From Pilasporangium apinafurcum (taxonomy: Eukaryota; Oomycota; Peronosporomycetes; Pythiales; Pythiaceae): a stretch of DNA of 64,000 nt. Positions 8,725 to 19,166 of this stretch are shown here, piece after piece. The stretch is from contig BCKE01000007.1 in the NCBI GenBank assembly GCA_001600495.1, forward strand, positions 781,603-845,602. The letters run 5' to 3'. Position 1 is the first letter of the stretch; every line of letters begins with the position of its first letter. A program made the position numbers and the translations under genes. The notes beneath the pieces were generated by a model that ran no database searches, had not been told where the DNA came from, and saw only the letters and a list, made by a program, of their open reading frames with translations.

Positions 8725-10473
8725 CTATAGGCTTAATTGCGAAGGACTATGAGGTTTCTGGATATTCCAATACCGCTCAAAGAAGTTGCCAATGCCCGGG
8801 CGAATGTTGTTATCGTCGTCCACAGCTTTGTCCATCTGGCCCGTGATCATCGCCACTTCAGGGAAGTGCTGGTAGACGTAGTAGAGGCCTTGGATTGAGC
8901 TAAGCAGTGTCACGAAATAAATATTGGACGGTACAATGCGCTTCTCATGCACCAGATGGTGTAGCACCGCACACGCTTCTTTACCAGTAGCACAGAAAAT
9001 GTCGAACAATAATATAACTTGACGCGCATCGATGGGTGGGATTTGCGCATGAATGTGGCTTCTCGGAGAGCCACTAACGTCTTTGCCATCTGCTTTACCC
9101 ATCGAAATTACGCCTGTGGGAGCGGCTGGCTGAATCTCTGAGAAAGAACGAAGTAGCACCAAGCCCTTTTGCTCCATCGAGATCCCACAGATATCTTGTT
9201 CATCCACGGGGAGTGCACCACGAAAATTATCACCATACGATGTCTTGATCTCAACTTCTTGTCGAGGCAAACAGGTTAGAACTTCTTCGATCAGGAGATG
9301 CATTAATCGATTGGCTTTCACTTGGAATGATGGGGCTTGGCTTTCTTCGTGTCTTAGTGCATTCAGCAAGAGTTTGACTGCATGTGATGACATGGAGGCT
9401 TCATGGACAAGAAATGGCTTGCTCTTCCATCGTGACTGCATGGCTGGATGGTGAGACGATGGTGGTGGTGGTGGTGGTGGAGATGCTGGTGGCGGAGATG
9501 CTGGACGTTGTGGCTCGTGTGATGGTTCCTCAGATCCACTGTAGTCCTCACTGGAGACTTGATCGCCATCTTGAGCATGCTTGGATATGGGGGTGCTATC
9601 ACTGTGGATAGAGACAGCAGAAACATCAGGAAGAGGCGTTGTCTCGGCTGCATGCTTGGCGCGCTGTCTCTTTGGATGCTTGGATTTTGGATCTCTATCC
9701 ACACGTGTCAATACCTCACGTCGGTTCTTATACAAATTACAGATCGCGGCACGACTAACCCCATATTCTTTTGCGAGTGCGACTTGCTTCTCACCGGCTT
9801 CGATACGGCTGATAATGGCACGACGGTCGCCTTCGCTCAAGTAACGCGACGTGCGTTCACGTGGAGGTGGTGGATGTGTTGGAGGTTGACTACTACCATT
9901 TTTTGTGTGGCTTACAGTCTGATAGCCAATGGAGAGATCCATGCTCGATCGACTAGATACTGAATCTATACTTGACCGTCCAATGGAATCGACACTATTT
10001 CGAATACGGTCTACGCTGTGTTGTCCATATACTCCCTCACCCATCTTGGTATCTGTATATCGTCGATGGTTGTTGTCGCGATTATTCATATCATGCATCT
10101 GAGCAAACGTTGTCATTGTGGACGGCAAAATCCGTGGTTGGATGGAGGGTGCTGAAGCATGAAATGGAGTCTGTTTGGAGCTGTTGGGTTGATAGGTACG
10201 ATCACTCCTGGCAAACTGATCGCCATATGTGGTGGTGTGTTGCTTCCGCTTACGGTGTGTTCGTCGTTCTTCATCATCTTCATGGGTGTGCGCATAGAAT
10301 TTCGTGACAGAGGGTAAGAGACGAGTGCCATCGTACGGACGAGCCACTGCGGCACCATACAAAGGAGAACTCGTATACACACTATTCACTGGCCGCGCAT
10401 CCACTTCATCTAATGACGAGGATGGTGGTGGACGCAGGAGCATGGAGAAGTTGGGTAATGGATGTACCATCAT
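8725..10473 (-). CDS. HTH DNA-binding protein fused to a uracil phosphoribosyltransferase-like domain
   Basis: Single exon, 582 residues. Residues 1-200 are disordered. A psq/CENP-B-type helix-turn-helix follows at about 212-255 (SEGDRRAIISRIEAGEKQ, AKEYGVSRAAICNLYKNRRE). A proline-rich linker with a run of prolines comes next (GGT repeat in the DNA near 9463). The C-terminal 210 residues match the UPRTase fold: RLMHLLIEEVL, a PRPP-loop region FDIFCATGKEA, and RPGIGNFFERYW, equivalent to the uracil-binding PGLGDFGDRYF. UPRTases make UMP from uracil and PRPP. Here the loop reads ATGK instead of ATGG, so catalysis is uncertain and a ligand-sensing role is possible. I recall similar HTH-UPRT proteins in Phytophthora; function unknown to me. 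Confidence 0.8.
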   Translation of the reverse strand: MMVHPLPNFSMLLRPPPSSSLDEVDARPVNSVYTSSPLYGAAVARPYDGTRLLPSVTKFYAHTHEDDEERRTHRKRKQHTTTYGDQFARSDRTYQPNSSKQTPFHASAPSIQPRILPSTMTTFAQMHDMNNRDNNHRRYTDTKMGEGVYGQHSVDRIRNSVDSIGRSSIDSVSSRSSMDLSIGYQTVSHTKNGSSQPPTHPPPPRERTSRYLSEGDRRAIISRIEAGEKQVALAKEYGVSRAAICNLYKNRREVLTRVDRDPKSKHPKRQRAKHAAETTPLPDVSAVSIHSDSTPISKHAQDGDQVSSEDYSGSEEPSHEPQRPASPPPASPPPPPPPSSHHPAMQSRWKSKPFLVHEASMSSHAVKLLLNALRHEESQAPSFQVKANRLMHLLIEEVLTCLPRQEVEIKTSYGDNFRGALPVDEQDICGISMEQKGLVLLRSFSEIQPAAPTGVISMGKADGKDVSGSPRSHIHAQIPPIDARQVILLFDIFCATGKEACAVLHHLVHEKRIVPSNIYFVTLLSSIQGLYYVYQHFPEVAMITGQMDKAVDDDNNIRPGIGNFFERYWNIQKPHSPSQLSL

Positions 10474-12620
10474 TCGATAAACTGAAAGCTAAAATGACTC
10501 GTACGTATCTCAGGTGGGTAGTGAGTGGGAGTTCGATGATCGCAGAGTGACAAGAAGAGTCGGTGGGACTGCCTTCTCCTCCGCGTGCAGTCTATGGCTT
10601 GCTGACTGAGGGATTTTCTGGATGTGGTAGAGTGGATACAGCAATTTAGGATGGGAAAGGGGAAGGAAAAGCCAACGTTTAGTCTTTCGATATACCGTAT
10701 TTCCCCTATTGTGCACAAACGTATGACGAATTAGTGAAATAAAAACGGATACAGCTGTTAAGTCGTACATTTAGCTTATTCTTTATATATATACAACAAC
10801 AAAAAAAATGAACCCTGGTTGGGTTATTTTTCAGAACAGCGTTTCTCATCAATTGGTAACGAACTACGACATATCAAACAAAGAAGCACGGTCATCTTCT
10901 TCACAGTCACAAAAAAAATGCACTAAAAAGGAACTTTTTGTTTACTAGGATCTTAGAGAAATAAACTGAACAAATCCAAGGTAAATCACTGGACCAGCAC
11001 TAAGAATAAAAGACTACAAGTTTTGACCGAACACTAAATTGTGGGGTTTTGTTATGAGCTTCCCAAACCGTCGGTTTGTTGGCTGTATACATACGATTCC
11101 GCAATTTTGCTTGTCCTTTTTCATGAAAAAAATTCCATGTGTAAACGTTGTACTGTTCCATGAATTATTGGCTGAACGGACTTCCGATGTATGGCAAACT
11201 CCACAATGTCTCTTTTGTGTGTGTAAACTGGCTCTGTTGCAAAACTTCAACAGTTTTCCCATTCACCGCACCATTCCACATCCTGAAGGAGTGCTGATGA
11301 ACCAATACAGTAAGCTTTGCCGAGCTGAAGGCGGTTGCATGGTTTCACGGGGAAGTCGAAGACAAAGTAAACATTTGTTGCTATATTCATTGCGCATATT
11401 TGTTTATGGCAAAAGGTTATCGGTGGATAAAAGATTTGTTATCCCCGAGATTTCTGTGTATTTACAGAGTTAACTGGGTCTAAAAAGTTGCTTTTGTAAA
11501 ATATGAATTGTTTTCTTCTCGCTATGGTTTTGGTGTTTAGGTTACGTACAGTAGAGCAAGTACTGTTATGACGTGCATTTCAATGATTGATTATAGTTTT
11601 AAATCAACTTTTTACACGTCATCAAAAATGGTACACGCACATCTCCCATGAATAGGATGTGAATCAAATTCAAACCAGACGCTGGTGTTCAGGTTAGTAG
11701 CAAACAGATTATGAAGTCGTCCAGTTGCAGTGGGAGAGAATATTTCTCAGTAACTGTAGCCCCATGCCCATTCACCATAGCCTAGATATCAAAAGATGCA
11801 TCAAAAATGACTATTGTCTATAACATTTTCTCCACCGACTCTGGGATAGACGAATACAGAGTGCTTGAGGATTTCATGCGTAAAAGATTCATTTTAAAAA
11901 AAGTTGTGCCTATCCCGTATACTTTGTGCTGTAGCATCATATCATGTTACAAATTTTTCATCTACGGCATGATGTAAACAGACGCACTAAACAAACAGCA
12001 GATTAGATGAAGTAGATTCATGTCTACCAGCTGCATGAACCGATGATTGGCATCAACAATATATCCATACATATGGGTGTACTGATATACCACGCAGACA
12101 CCCTATTCTCACAGTAAACAACTTTCTTGGATGCTTATGCCACTTGAGCAATGCTTTCTTTTGCTATCACCAAGAAACGGCAGCCAACAAATCCAATTAC
12201 ATTTGAAATTTTCTTTTCCAGATTCTCTGAAAAATTTAAAACATAAATGCCAGCAACACCGGCAATGCCACCGTGTACGCACATTTTGTCAATAGACTGG
12301 TTTAACCTATGACGACAACCTGTAAACTCGCTTCGGAACATCGTGCAACCGTTTAATCATACAGAAAAAGTCATCTTTACCCCTAATCTTTCATCAGCTA
12401 ATACCATTTTCACTCAGTCATCAAATGTCGTCAATTGCAAAATGGATAAGCGATAACTCCAACCAGCAGCTGAAGAAGTGTGCGTACACACATCATCCAT
12501 ACGCAACTGCCTTCACATCATACTATCCCCTCTCTACGACACCCATCCACTCAAGTTAATGACCCTCTCTCTCTTACTCTCTCTTTTTTTTCCTCTCTTT
12601 GTTTCCGTCTCAGATAGTTT
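10474..12620. other. Long gene-poor region
   Basis: About 2.1 kb. Open frames at 11014-11473 (both strands) and 12135-12341 (minus) are AT-rich and match nothing I know; they could be decayed transposon pieces. No tRNA, terminal repeats or simple gene model seen. The first 300 bp hold the HTH-UPRT promoter; the pyrimidine run at 12560-12600 lies in the 3' flank of the next gene. Confidence 0.4.
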
Positions 12621-14517
12621 TTAAATGCGAGAGGTCATGTTGGTACGCTGCAAAAGATCCGCAAACGGCTGAAGCTTCATGGCCAATTTCAGATTGCCCT
12701 GCAACTTGAGTTTTTTGCGGAGCAGCGCCTACGTATGTAACGAGAAAACATGATGTAGTGATGTGAGTAAGGTCCAACACTTGATCTGTTCGTCATGTTG
12801 GTTGAGGTTGATGTGTGTTGCTCAAGATCGTCACCACTTCTTTCCCATCTATCCTTGCAAATCGTGTGGTAACAGGAAAGAGCCATGCAAACTCAACCTA
12901 CAGACCCATGTATGATATTTTATACAGTATAAAGTACATACCTGCTGCAAACGAAGCTTGCCCGACGCCAGATCCAAGAAATCTTGCTCCTCCATGCGAA
13001 TTTGGAGATCCGGAGTCAAACGCGGATCCTTCCCAGGCAGGACGCTTACTTTGCCGTGCACAAGTGATATCGTCCAAATTTCCTTATTGATGTGCCACTC
13101 TAGCACGCCTGAAATTTGCTTAGTGAGCACTGGCCCTTCGACGTGCAATGTCGCACGCAATCGGTCAAAAACGTCAGCACATTCCTGTGATCGAGATGTC
13201 GTGAGGGACGCAGGTGCAGACGTGACATTGCGCATCATGGGCTCAAATGACTCTTGCGTTGTTGTTGGATGAGTCACACGACTAAAGTCGGCCACATCAC
13301 GCCACTGTTCTGCCACAAGTTCCGGTGTGAATTGCGTTGGGTCTGTTGGGAATCCCACGCCGTGTGTGCGTTGCAAACGTAATTTGCCTACCCACCCACC
13401 GCCAAGCTATTTATTATCCGTTGAATGCAAAAAAATAGCGTACAGCAATGTCCCGTCACATAGCCAATCATACGAACGTGATTGCGTCGAGAGCAGATCC
13501 ATAAGCAACATAGTGTCCACAGGAATAAGCATCAAATCAATCATGTCATCAAATAAAGAATAATACACACACATACCTCGAACAACTGCCCTGCTTCACG
13601 ACAACTTGGATGACACAGATAGACCACAATTGGCGACGTGAGCTCAGGTATTAGCGCATCGTGAACATCTTTCGGCCAAACCGGCTGCGTAAGGCGTGTC
13701 CCAGCTACTGGGCAAATCGCGTTGACGTGAATATTGTACTTGACCCCTGGAGACGAGTTACAGAAGGAAATCGAACACCGATATCAGTCATAGTTGACCT
13801 AAAAATAATGCTAGAGTTGATGTTACCTTCGCGGTTCAAGGCAACTGTAAACCCGACTAGACCCATTTTCATAGCGGCGTAGTTCACCTGGCCAAAGTTG
13901 CCATACAATCCAGCACCGGAGACACAGTTCAGGATACGTCCATACTTTTGTTGCCGCATCACAGGCCAAGCCGCTTGTGTGACAATGAAAGTGCCAAGCA
14001 AACTCGATCGGTACACCGCATCCCTATGAGAAAATACACATGATACATCATTGTTACTTCTTCAAAGATCACCTCCGTGCGCAAGTTTACAACCACTTTA
14101 CCAGCTTTCCACGGTCATTTTTCGGAAGGAACCATCCCGAATAATTGTTGCGTTCTACAAGCATAAAAAAAGAAACCATTATCATCACTCAATCAATCCG
14201 TGTTTCATATCCCCTGGTCCCCTGTATCCATGTACATTGATCAAGATGTCGATCCGCTGGAAATTCTTCATGGCAGTAGCGACAATTTCAGCGCCATCTG
14301 TGACCGAGTGGTAATCTGCTACCGCAACACCACCTTTCAATTGGATTTCTTCAACGACCGAGTCTGCCAATGAATGGTCGGGGTCGTTGTCGTTCACGAT
14401 CACACGTACGCCACGTGCTGCCAATGCGAGTGCCCACGCCTTTCCGAGACCCCTTGCAGCACCGGTGACGATCGCTACCTGTGCATCCTTCCCTTCACCA
14501 AACCTCAGGATCTCCAT
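12621..14517 (-). CDS. SDR-SCP2 fusion, peroxisomal multifunctional enzyme type 2-like without hydratase domain
   Basis: Six exons: 14517-14236, 14154-14102, 14023-13827, 13746-13577, 13406-12942 and 12728-12621; phases agree and give 424 residues. Exons 1-4 encode a short-chain dehydrogenase of the MFE-2/HSD17B4 class: cofactor motif [10 protein letters not shown], catalytic serine in VSGAGLYGN and YAAMK for Y-x3-K. The last part is an SCP2 sterol-carrier domain ([33 protein letters not shown], then [14 protein letters not shown]). Animal and fungal MFE-2 enzymes also carry a MaoC-type hydratase; none is present here. The end SRI fits the loose peroxisomal signal [SAC][KRH][LMI]. Probable role: 3-hydroxyacyl-CoA oxidation or related lipid metabolism in peroxisomes. 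Confidence 0.85.
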
Positions 14518-14960
14518 TGCCGGCCTTCTTTACTCAAATTTACGCTGGTTGAAGAAGAATTGATCGAATCGTCCAAAACCGATATTCCATATTTTCATCC
14601 AATCAGAAGGTAGTACGGTAGTAAAAGTGTAAATATGTATACAAATGTTCGTATGGGACAGCAATATGATATATAATAAATCATTTGTGGACACAATACA
14701 CTCAAGACCGTACTTGTACAGGATCATTTCTATAGTACCTTCTTTTCTACTTGGTTTTCCAACGTAGACAATCTCAATAACTTTGATGATCGTATCGGAC
14801 TCCATTCATTGAATCGGGATGTCGGCGGGTTTTACGTTTTGGGTTTTTGGCTCAAGATGTTCCCCATTGATGAACGTCCGCTTGTCGTTATTCCAAGGCA
14901 GCGTGAGTGAATGGAGTGATATGAGAAGTTATTGACTTTCTCTTTTTTTACAAATCCAAA
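14518..14960. other. Intergenic region between the SDR-SCP2 gene and Fanzor copy 2
   Basis: About 440 AT-rich bases with a 91-codon minus-strand open frame (14530-14805) that resembles nothing I know. Presumed promoter of the SDR-SCP2 gene. Confidence 0.4.
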
Positions 14961-15467
14961 TTTCTTAACCTTTATTTTCCCACTTCTTCCATCAATGGAA
15001 TATGCTTTGACGTATTTTTCCTCTCTATTGATAGAGACTTGTTTCCAATTCTTCGTAATGATCGCCATTCTTCTTTTCAAGAATGAATGCAAAGCAATGA
15101 CAGTACATGCCTGAGGAGATCGAGTGTGTGAAGAATCAAAGGGATTGTTCAGAAAGCATGGCACGGTAGTATCAGTGCAAAAAGAAGACAAAGACCACAC
15201 ATACAAATGTGAAGAACACTATACAACAAAGACTTATTCTCAGTGTGGAAGAATCAACCACACAATCAACCATCAGAAAGTCTTTCAGTTCCCTCACTCC
15301 AAGCTCGTTCTCAATAGGGATGTCAATGCTGTGAAGAACATCTTTCTTAAGAATGAACACCTACTCTCCTGGATTCATCGACTTCAGATGTGGGAGACGC
15401 CTACTCTGCGGTCGTCTAGTCTAAGCTAGCTTTTGTTAGTTAAGTCGGACTCAAACAAAAACGGTTA
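14961..15467 (+). mobile_element. Fanzor/TnpB-like nuclease remnant, copy 2
   Basis: Same orientation as 8148-8653. About 455 bp (14995-15449) reads identically by eye to copy 1, including the 101-codon frame (15124-15429), the same lost zinc-ribbon cysteines and the same upstream stop. The copies diverge into unrelated sequence just after ACGGTTA at the 3' end and near TTTCTTAACC at the 5' end. The shared damage means a broken copy was itself duplicated or carried by another element. Confidence 0.75.
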
Positions 15468-15547
15468 TTACAAAGGGCACCGAGAATGTCACTCTTTTGC
15501 CAGGACGTAAATCCTACTGTGACATTCTCGATGTTCTTAGTAATAAT
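15465..15547 (+). repeat. Inverted repeat/hairpin abutting the 3' end of Fanzor copy 2
   Basis: CGAGAATGTCAC (15481-15492) is the exact complement of GTGACATTCTCG (15519-15530), and pairing continues imperfectly outward for about 15 bp (TTATTAC...GTAATAA) around a 26-nt loop. It may be a small foldback element or a transposon end. It is absent beside copy 1. Confidence 0.6.
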
Positions 15548-16000
15548 ACGGAGGCACAGTACGATCAAGCTCGGATGTTGATTGTTTAGTAATGAGAAAC
15601 GAGCGATAGTTTACGACAAGTGTCGCTTTAGTGCCATAGGTTGCTAGGCGATAGCTGGACTCCATTGGAGTCTCCAGTATTATTACCTAGGGTGGCATTT
15701 TCGTTGCGCATGGTAATAAGAAAACATTAGGTATAGGAATTTGTATAGTTAGCTGCATTTGAACAATACTCGAAAAACCGTACTTTATAGAATTGTGTAG
15801 ATCTGCAATGTAACAGAGATTCATTACATTATTGAGTTTACATAATTGGCTATTACTCTCCAATAATCACCAATCAAAAACTTTCTATTTTTGTTTATTG
15901 GTCAATATTATCAATTGTTACCCAATCGGTGCTATTTTGAAGTTTAAGATATTTACCAATCAAATGTAATAACGGGGCTTTTTACTATTTTGTAAGATTT
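15548..16000. other. AT-rich region within the transposon graveyard
   Basis: About 450 bases with no coding signal. Probably decayed mobile DNA between the hairpin and the mariner-like relic. Confidence 0.4.
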
Positions 16001-16090
16001 GTGATATCATCCAACGTTTAATAAAAGGAAAAATTGCAAAAGGTGACACAAATCGAGTATTCATGTGAAAGGTAATACAAATTGTTTTAA

Positions 16091-16793
16091 CAAGCAATCC
16101 GCAAGTCAAGGGAGCCAAAAACAGCCTAATTCTTAGGTTGGCCAAAATCCAAAAAATCCGCTATTCGTGCTCTACGAAAATGTGTGGCAGTTCGAAACAG
16201 ATCCGTCCAAGAAAACTTGTTTCCCGTGATTATTATCCAAGTCGTAGCATCCAGAGAGGAGAACTGGTACGACAAAATTTGCATTTTCTGTCAGATGGTC
16301 ATCGATTTTGCGATTCTCAAGGTCGTTCAGAACATAAAAAATACCACAATACCATTTTTGTCCAATGATATACTCTGTAGCACATAGTATGGAACTCAAG
16401 TGCTGAAGAGTGGCTTAAGACACCAACAGTATTGCACCAATAACTCGAAGATTGCCGCCAAATTACTTGGACGACAAACACTCTTGACAATATTAGAGCT
16501 CATTTTATTCAATATGGTTAGGGTAAATGACATATATGAAACGAATTATGAATCAAAAGAAATAAAAACGATGACCATCAAGCTAAAACAATGCCAAAAT
16601 GGAAGCGAATACTCATCTTTGACTGCTAATTACTCGACAACCACTAGTTCGATTTGAACGCTGTTTGCTTTGTTCATCATTACAAATAAAAAACTATCCT
16701 ATGCCAAAATATTATGTGCTAAAAGGCAGTTGCGGATTTTTTGAGTTTAGGAAAACAACTGAAAACTGGCACCGTTGGCTCGCGGATTGCTTG
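16091..16793. mobile_element. PiggyBac-like element nested in the mariner relic
   Basis: A 703-bp insertion flanked by TTAA on both sides (16087-16090 and 16794-16797), the target-site duplication typical of piggyBac. The ends are inverted repeats: CAAGCAATCCGCAAGTCAAG at the left and, read from the right end, CAAGCAATCCGCGAGCCAAC, with similarity over about 27 bp. The inverted partner arm near 17428 preserves the empty site, with a single TTAA at the same place. Internal open frames (16138-16657) do not resemble a transposase I can name, so it is probably non-autonomous or heavily decayed. Confidence 0.75.
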
Positions 16794-16899
16794 TTAAAAA
16801 TCTACCTTAGTATTTCTTACTGCCACTGTGCTGTAAATTACGGAATCCCTGAAGAGTTACAACACTTTCAACGAGTCTTTTAGCTCTTATTTTGTTTAG

Positions 16900-17215
16900 A
16901 AAACGAATTTTAAGCAATAAAATGACATAATCAACGAAAAAAATCGTGGGCTATCAGCTAGTGGTAGTTTCAGCAAAATCAATCCAGTATGCAGAAAGAT
17001 CTATCTGAAGCAGTTACAATGACAAAGGAGGAACCTAAAATAGTCTTTACCCTCCATACCACTCAGATCTCCAGCACAAATGAAAAATGTGGGGGAAGTA
17101 AGAAGACAGTATATTAAAGTAGCTACCTTCGAGGATGTGTTCGAAAGACTGCAAGTAGCATTCTCACAATTGGCTGCTATACAAGTCTAGGGGGTGTATT
17201 GACAACGTGATTTTT
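16900..17215 (+). pseudogene. Decayed Tc1/mariner (IS630 superfamily) transposase C-terminus
   Basis: Frames show pieces of the DDE_3-type transposase end. TLHTTQIS stands where intact relatives have an LPPYHSxLNPIE-type motif, followed by VGEVRRQYIKVATFEDVF and ERLQVAFSQLAA, then a final Gly-Cys-Ile-Asp-Asn-like stretch spread over another frame. Several stops make it nonfunctional. The same family occurs at 58326-58560, where IFIPPYHSHL is better preserved, which supports the family call. Confidence 0.65.
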
Positions 17216-17777
17216 GATTGACAGAGAACTGTAAATTATCATGTGTGTATGTGTTTTCAACTTACCAGATTGTCTTGATGTCGGTGAGATATGGCAAATA
17301 ACCAAGTAAAAAAGGATCATGGATGGTGTCGTGCATTGTGAAAAAGGATAATGCTGTAACTCTTCAGGGATTCCGTAATTTACAGTACTGTGGCAGTAAG
17401 AAATACTAAGGTAGATGTTTAAAACAATTTGTATTACCTTTCACATGAATATTCGATTTGCGTCACCTTTTGCAATTTTCCCTTAATAAAATATCAGTCG
17501 CCCAGTCAACATTCAAGTGTCCGGTCCAGTTTTGCAGAAGAATAAATCGTAATTGATGAGTGATTCAAAAAATTAAACAAAGTCAATACTTTTATTTTTA
17601 GCTTTTTCCAAGAACTGCGTCTTAGTACTATTTTAAATTATTAAATGACGCTAATTCGTCTAGTGTCGCACTAGCTCCTCTCACCACGACACTCATCCAA
17701 ACAATTCACTTCGGGAAGATACATACATTCTCTCAATACTCCTCTCGCTCAGTGGTTCCTCCATTAATCCATTTACG

Positions 17778-19013
17778 ATGAGCCAACGCTCCAGTGTACG
17801 AAGCAGCGCCGTAGTCGTTGATCACGATGCCTCCGTCACCAATACACCGGTCATAAAGAACTCTCCATCGTGCTGTGCCGCGTTCGTGCAGATTCTCGCG
17901 GGTGAACGCAAGATAGACCATGTCGCGACCGTTCTAAAAGCTTCGTTGGGAACCAACATCGTCATTGTGTTGACCATGACGACTGTCGCTATCACCAGCC
18001 ATTCATTGGCGCTGCTCTCAGCTTTAGTAGAGAACATGGTGGATCTCTTTGTTCAGGGGTTGCTCTGGTACGCGGGGACTCGATCAGGGAAGAAGCAAGA
18101 CTATGCAAAGTATCCTGCGGGCACGTCGCGCTTCGAGCCAGTCGCGATCATCGTCGCTGCCAGCATTATGGTGTTGGTGTCGGTCACGTTCATCCAGGAA
18201 TCCATTTCTAAATTGTACAGTGGTTTTCACAAAGGTGAGCCAGAAGCACCTGATCTTTCCACGGCGGCAATTGTGATCGCAGGGCTTGCGGTAACCACGA
18301 AAATCGGACTCATTTTCTACTCGCGGTGGGTGTTGAAGTCAACGTTCTCTAGCGCTGTGGAGGCAATCCACCAGGACAACAAGAACGACGTTGTGAGCAA
18401 CTCGTTTGCGGTCTGCGCCTATGTCGTTGCATCTGTGAATCCAGATATGTGGTACGTCGATCCGGCTGGTGCCATGCTCATTTTCCTCTGGATCATGGTA
18501 GTCTGGGCCAGAATGGCCAAGGAACAGGTCAATCAGCTCGTTGGTGTTTGTGCCAGTGAGGAATTCATTGACGAGGTCAAGGACCTGTGCAGCCGCCACC
18601 ATCCTGACATGACGCTTGACATCGTGCGCGCCTACCACTTTGGCTGCAACTACCTCGTGGAGTTGGAAGTCGTTGTGCCTGCAGATATGTCGGTCAAGAC
18701 AGCGCACGACATTGCGCTGCAGTTGCAATTCAAGGTCGAAAACCTCGAAGAAGTTGAGCGTGCATTCGTTCATGTCGATTATCAATCGCGTGACTATGAT
18801 GAACATGTCGTCTCTCGTGAACAAGACGCGCTGTTGACGTACGCGGGCTATCAGCTCCAACCGCTGCAAGTACCTGAGACGTACACGGCAGTGCCGATGT
18901 GCGATGACGAAGCGAAGCGAGAGAGTTCCTATGCGCTCAGCGTTGACGAAATTCCACAAACACCAGTACATACTACTAGTCCCGTGGCTGCCTTTTGTGA
19001 AATCAAAGAGTAA
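17778..19013 (+). CDS. Cation diffusion facilitator (CDF) metal transporter, Mn-CDF-like
   Basis: Single exon, 411 residues. A cytosolic N-terminus of about 55 residues is followed by six predicted membrane helices (about 58-265) and a C-terminal cytosolic domain. TM2 holds SALVENMVDLFVQG and TM5 holds HQDNKNDVVSN, the metal-site pattern D-x3-D of this family. In TM2 the first acidic residue is Glu (E-N-M-V-D) rather than the usual Asp. The family exports Mn, Zn or Fe from the cytosol to organelles or outside in exchange for protons. The length and the KNDVVSN motif favour the Mn/Fe-type branch. The 3' end converges on the DUF2062 gene 153 bp away. Confidence 0.88.
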   Translation: MSQRSSVRSSAVVVDHDASVTNTPVIKNSPSCCAAFVQILAGERKIDHVATVLKASLGTNIVIVLTMTTVAITSHSLALLSALVENMVDLFVQGLLWYAGTRSGKKQDYAKYPAGTSRFEPVAIIVAASIMVLVSVTFIQESISKLYSGFHKGEPEAPDLSTAAIVIAGLAVTTKIGLIFYSRWVLKSTFSSAVEAIHQDNKNDVVSNSFAVCAYVVASVNPDMWYVDPAGAMLIFLWIMVVWARMAKEQVNQLVGVCASEEFIDEVKDLCSRHHPDMTLDIVRAYHFGCNYLVELEVVVPADMSVKTAHDIALQLQFKVENLEEVERAFVHVDYQSRDYDEHVVSREQDALLTYAGYQLQPLQVPETYTAVPMCDDEAKRESSYALSVDEIPQTPVHTTSPVAAFCEIKE

Positions 19014-19166
19014 GCTTTGGAAAAGATTACGTTTCCGTAATGGTGGTTTTCCATTACCGTTTAATTGTGCAAGTGATTTTCGATGTGTTATCACCTTACA
19101 TATACAACCACACTGTTTTCATTTTCTACTGTTTGATTTGTTTTGTGTGGGTATATATGATATCGT

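Larger units (their letters stand above)
16001..17496. mobile_element. Tc1/mariner-like DNA transposon relic with long inverted ends
   Basis: The left arm (16001-16090 plus 16794-16866) is an imperfect inverted copy of the right arm (17350-17496), about 150 bp each. Shared stretches include AATTGCAAAAGGTGAC, TTCATGTGAAAGGTAATAC and TTACGGAATCCCTGAAG, read on one arm and complemented on the other. The left arm is split by a piggyBac-like insertion. Without that insertion the element is about 790 bp, so it is internally deleted. The interior carries transposase remnants (16900-17215). Confidence 0.65.

Noticed and set aside
11014-11473. Overlapping open frames on both strands, with a Cys/His cluster on the minus strand (CGVCH)
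   Set aside because: No recognisable family, low complexity and stops nearby; not enough to call a gene or a transposase.
12135-12341. 68-codon minus-strand open frame
   Set aside because: No family resemblance, no splice partner, AT-rich context.
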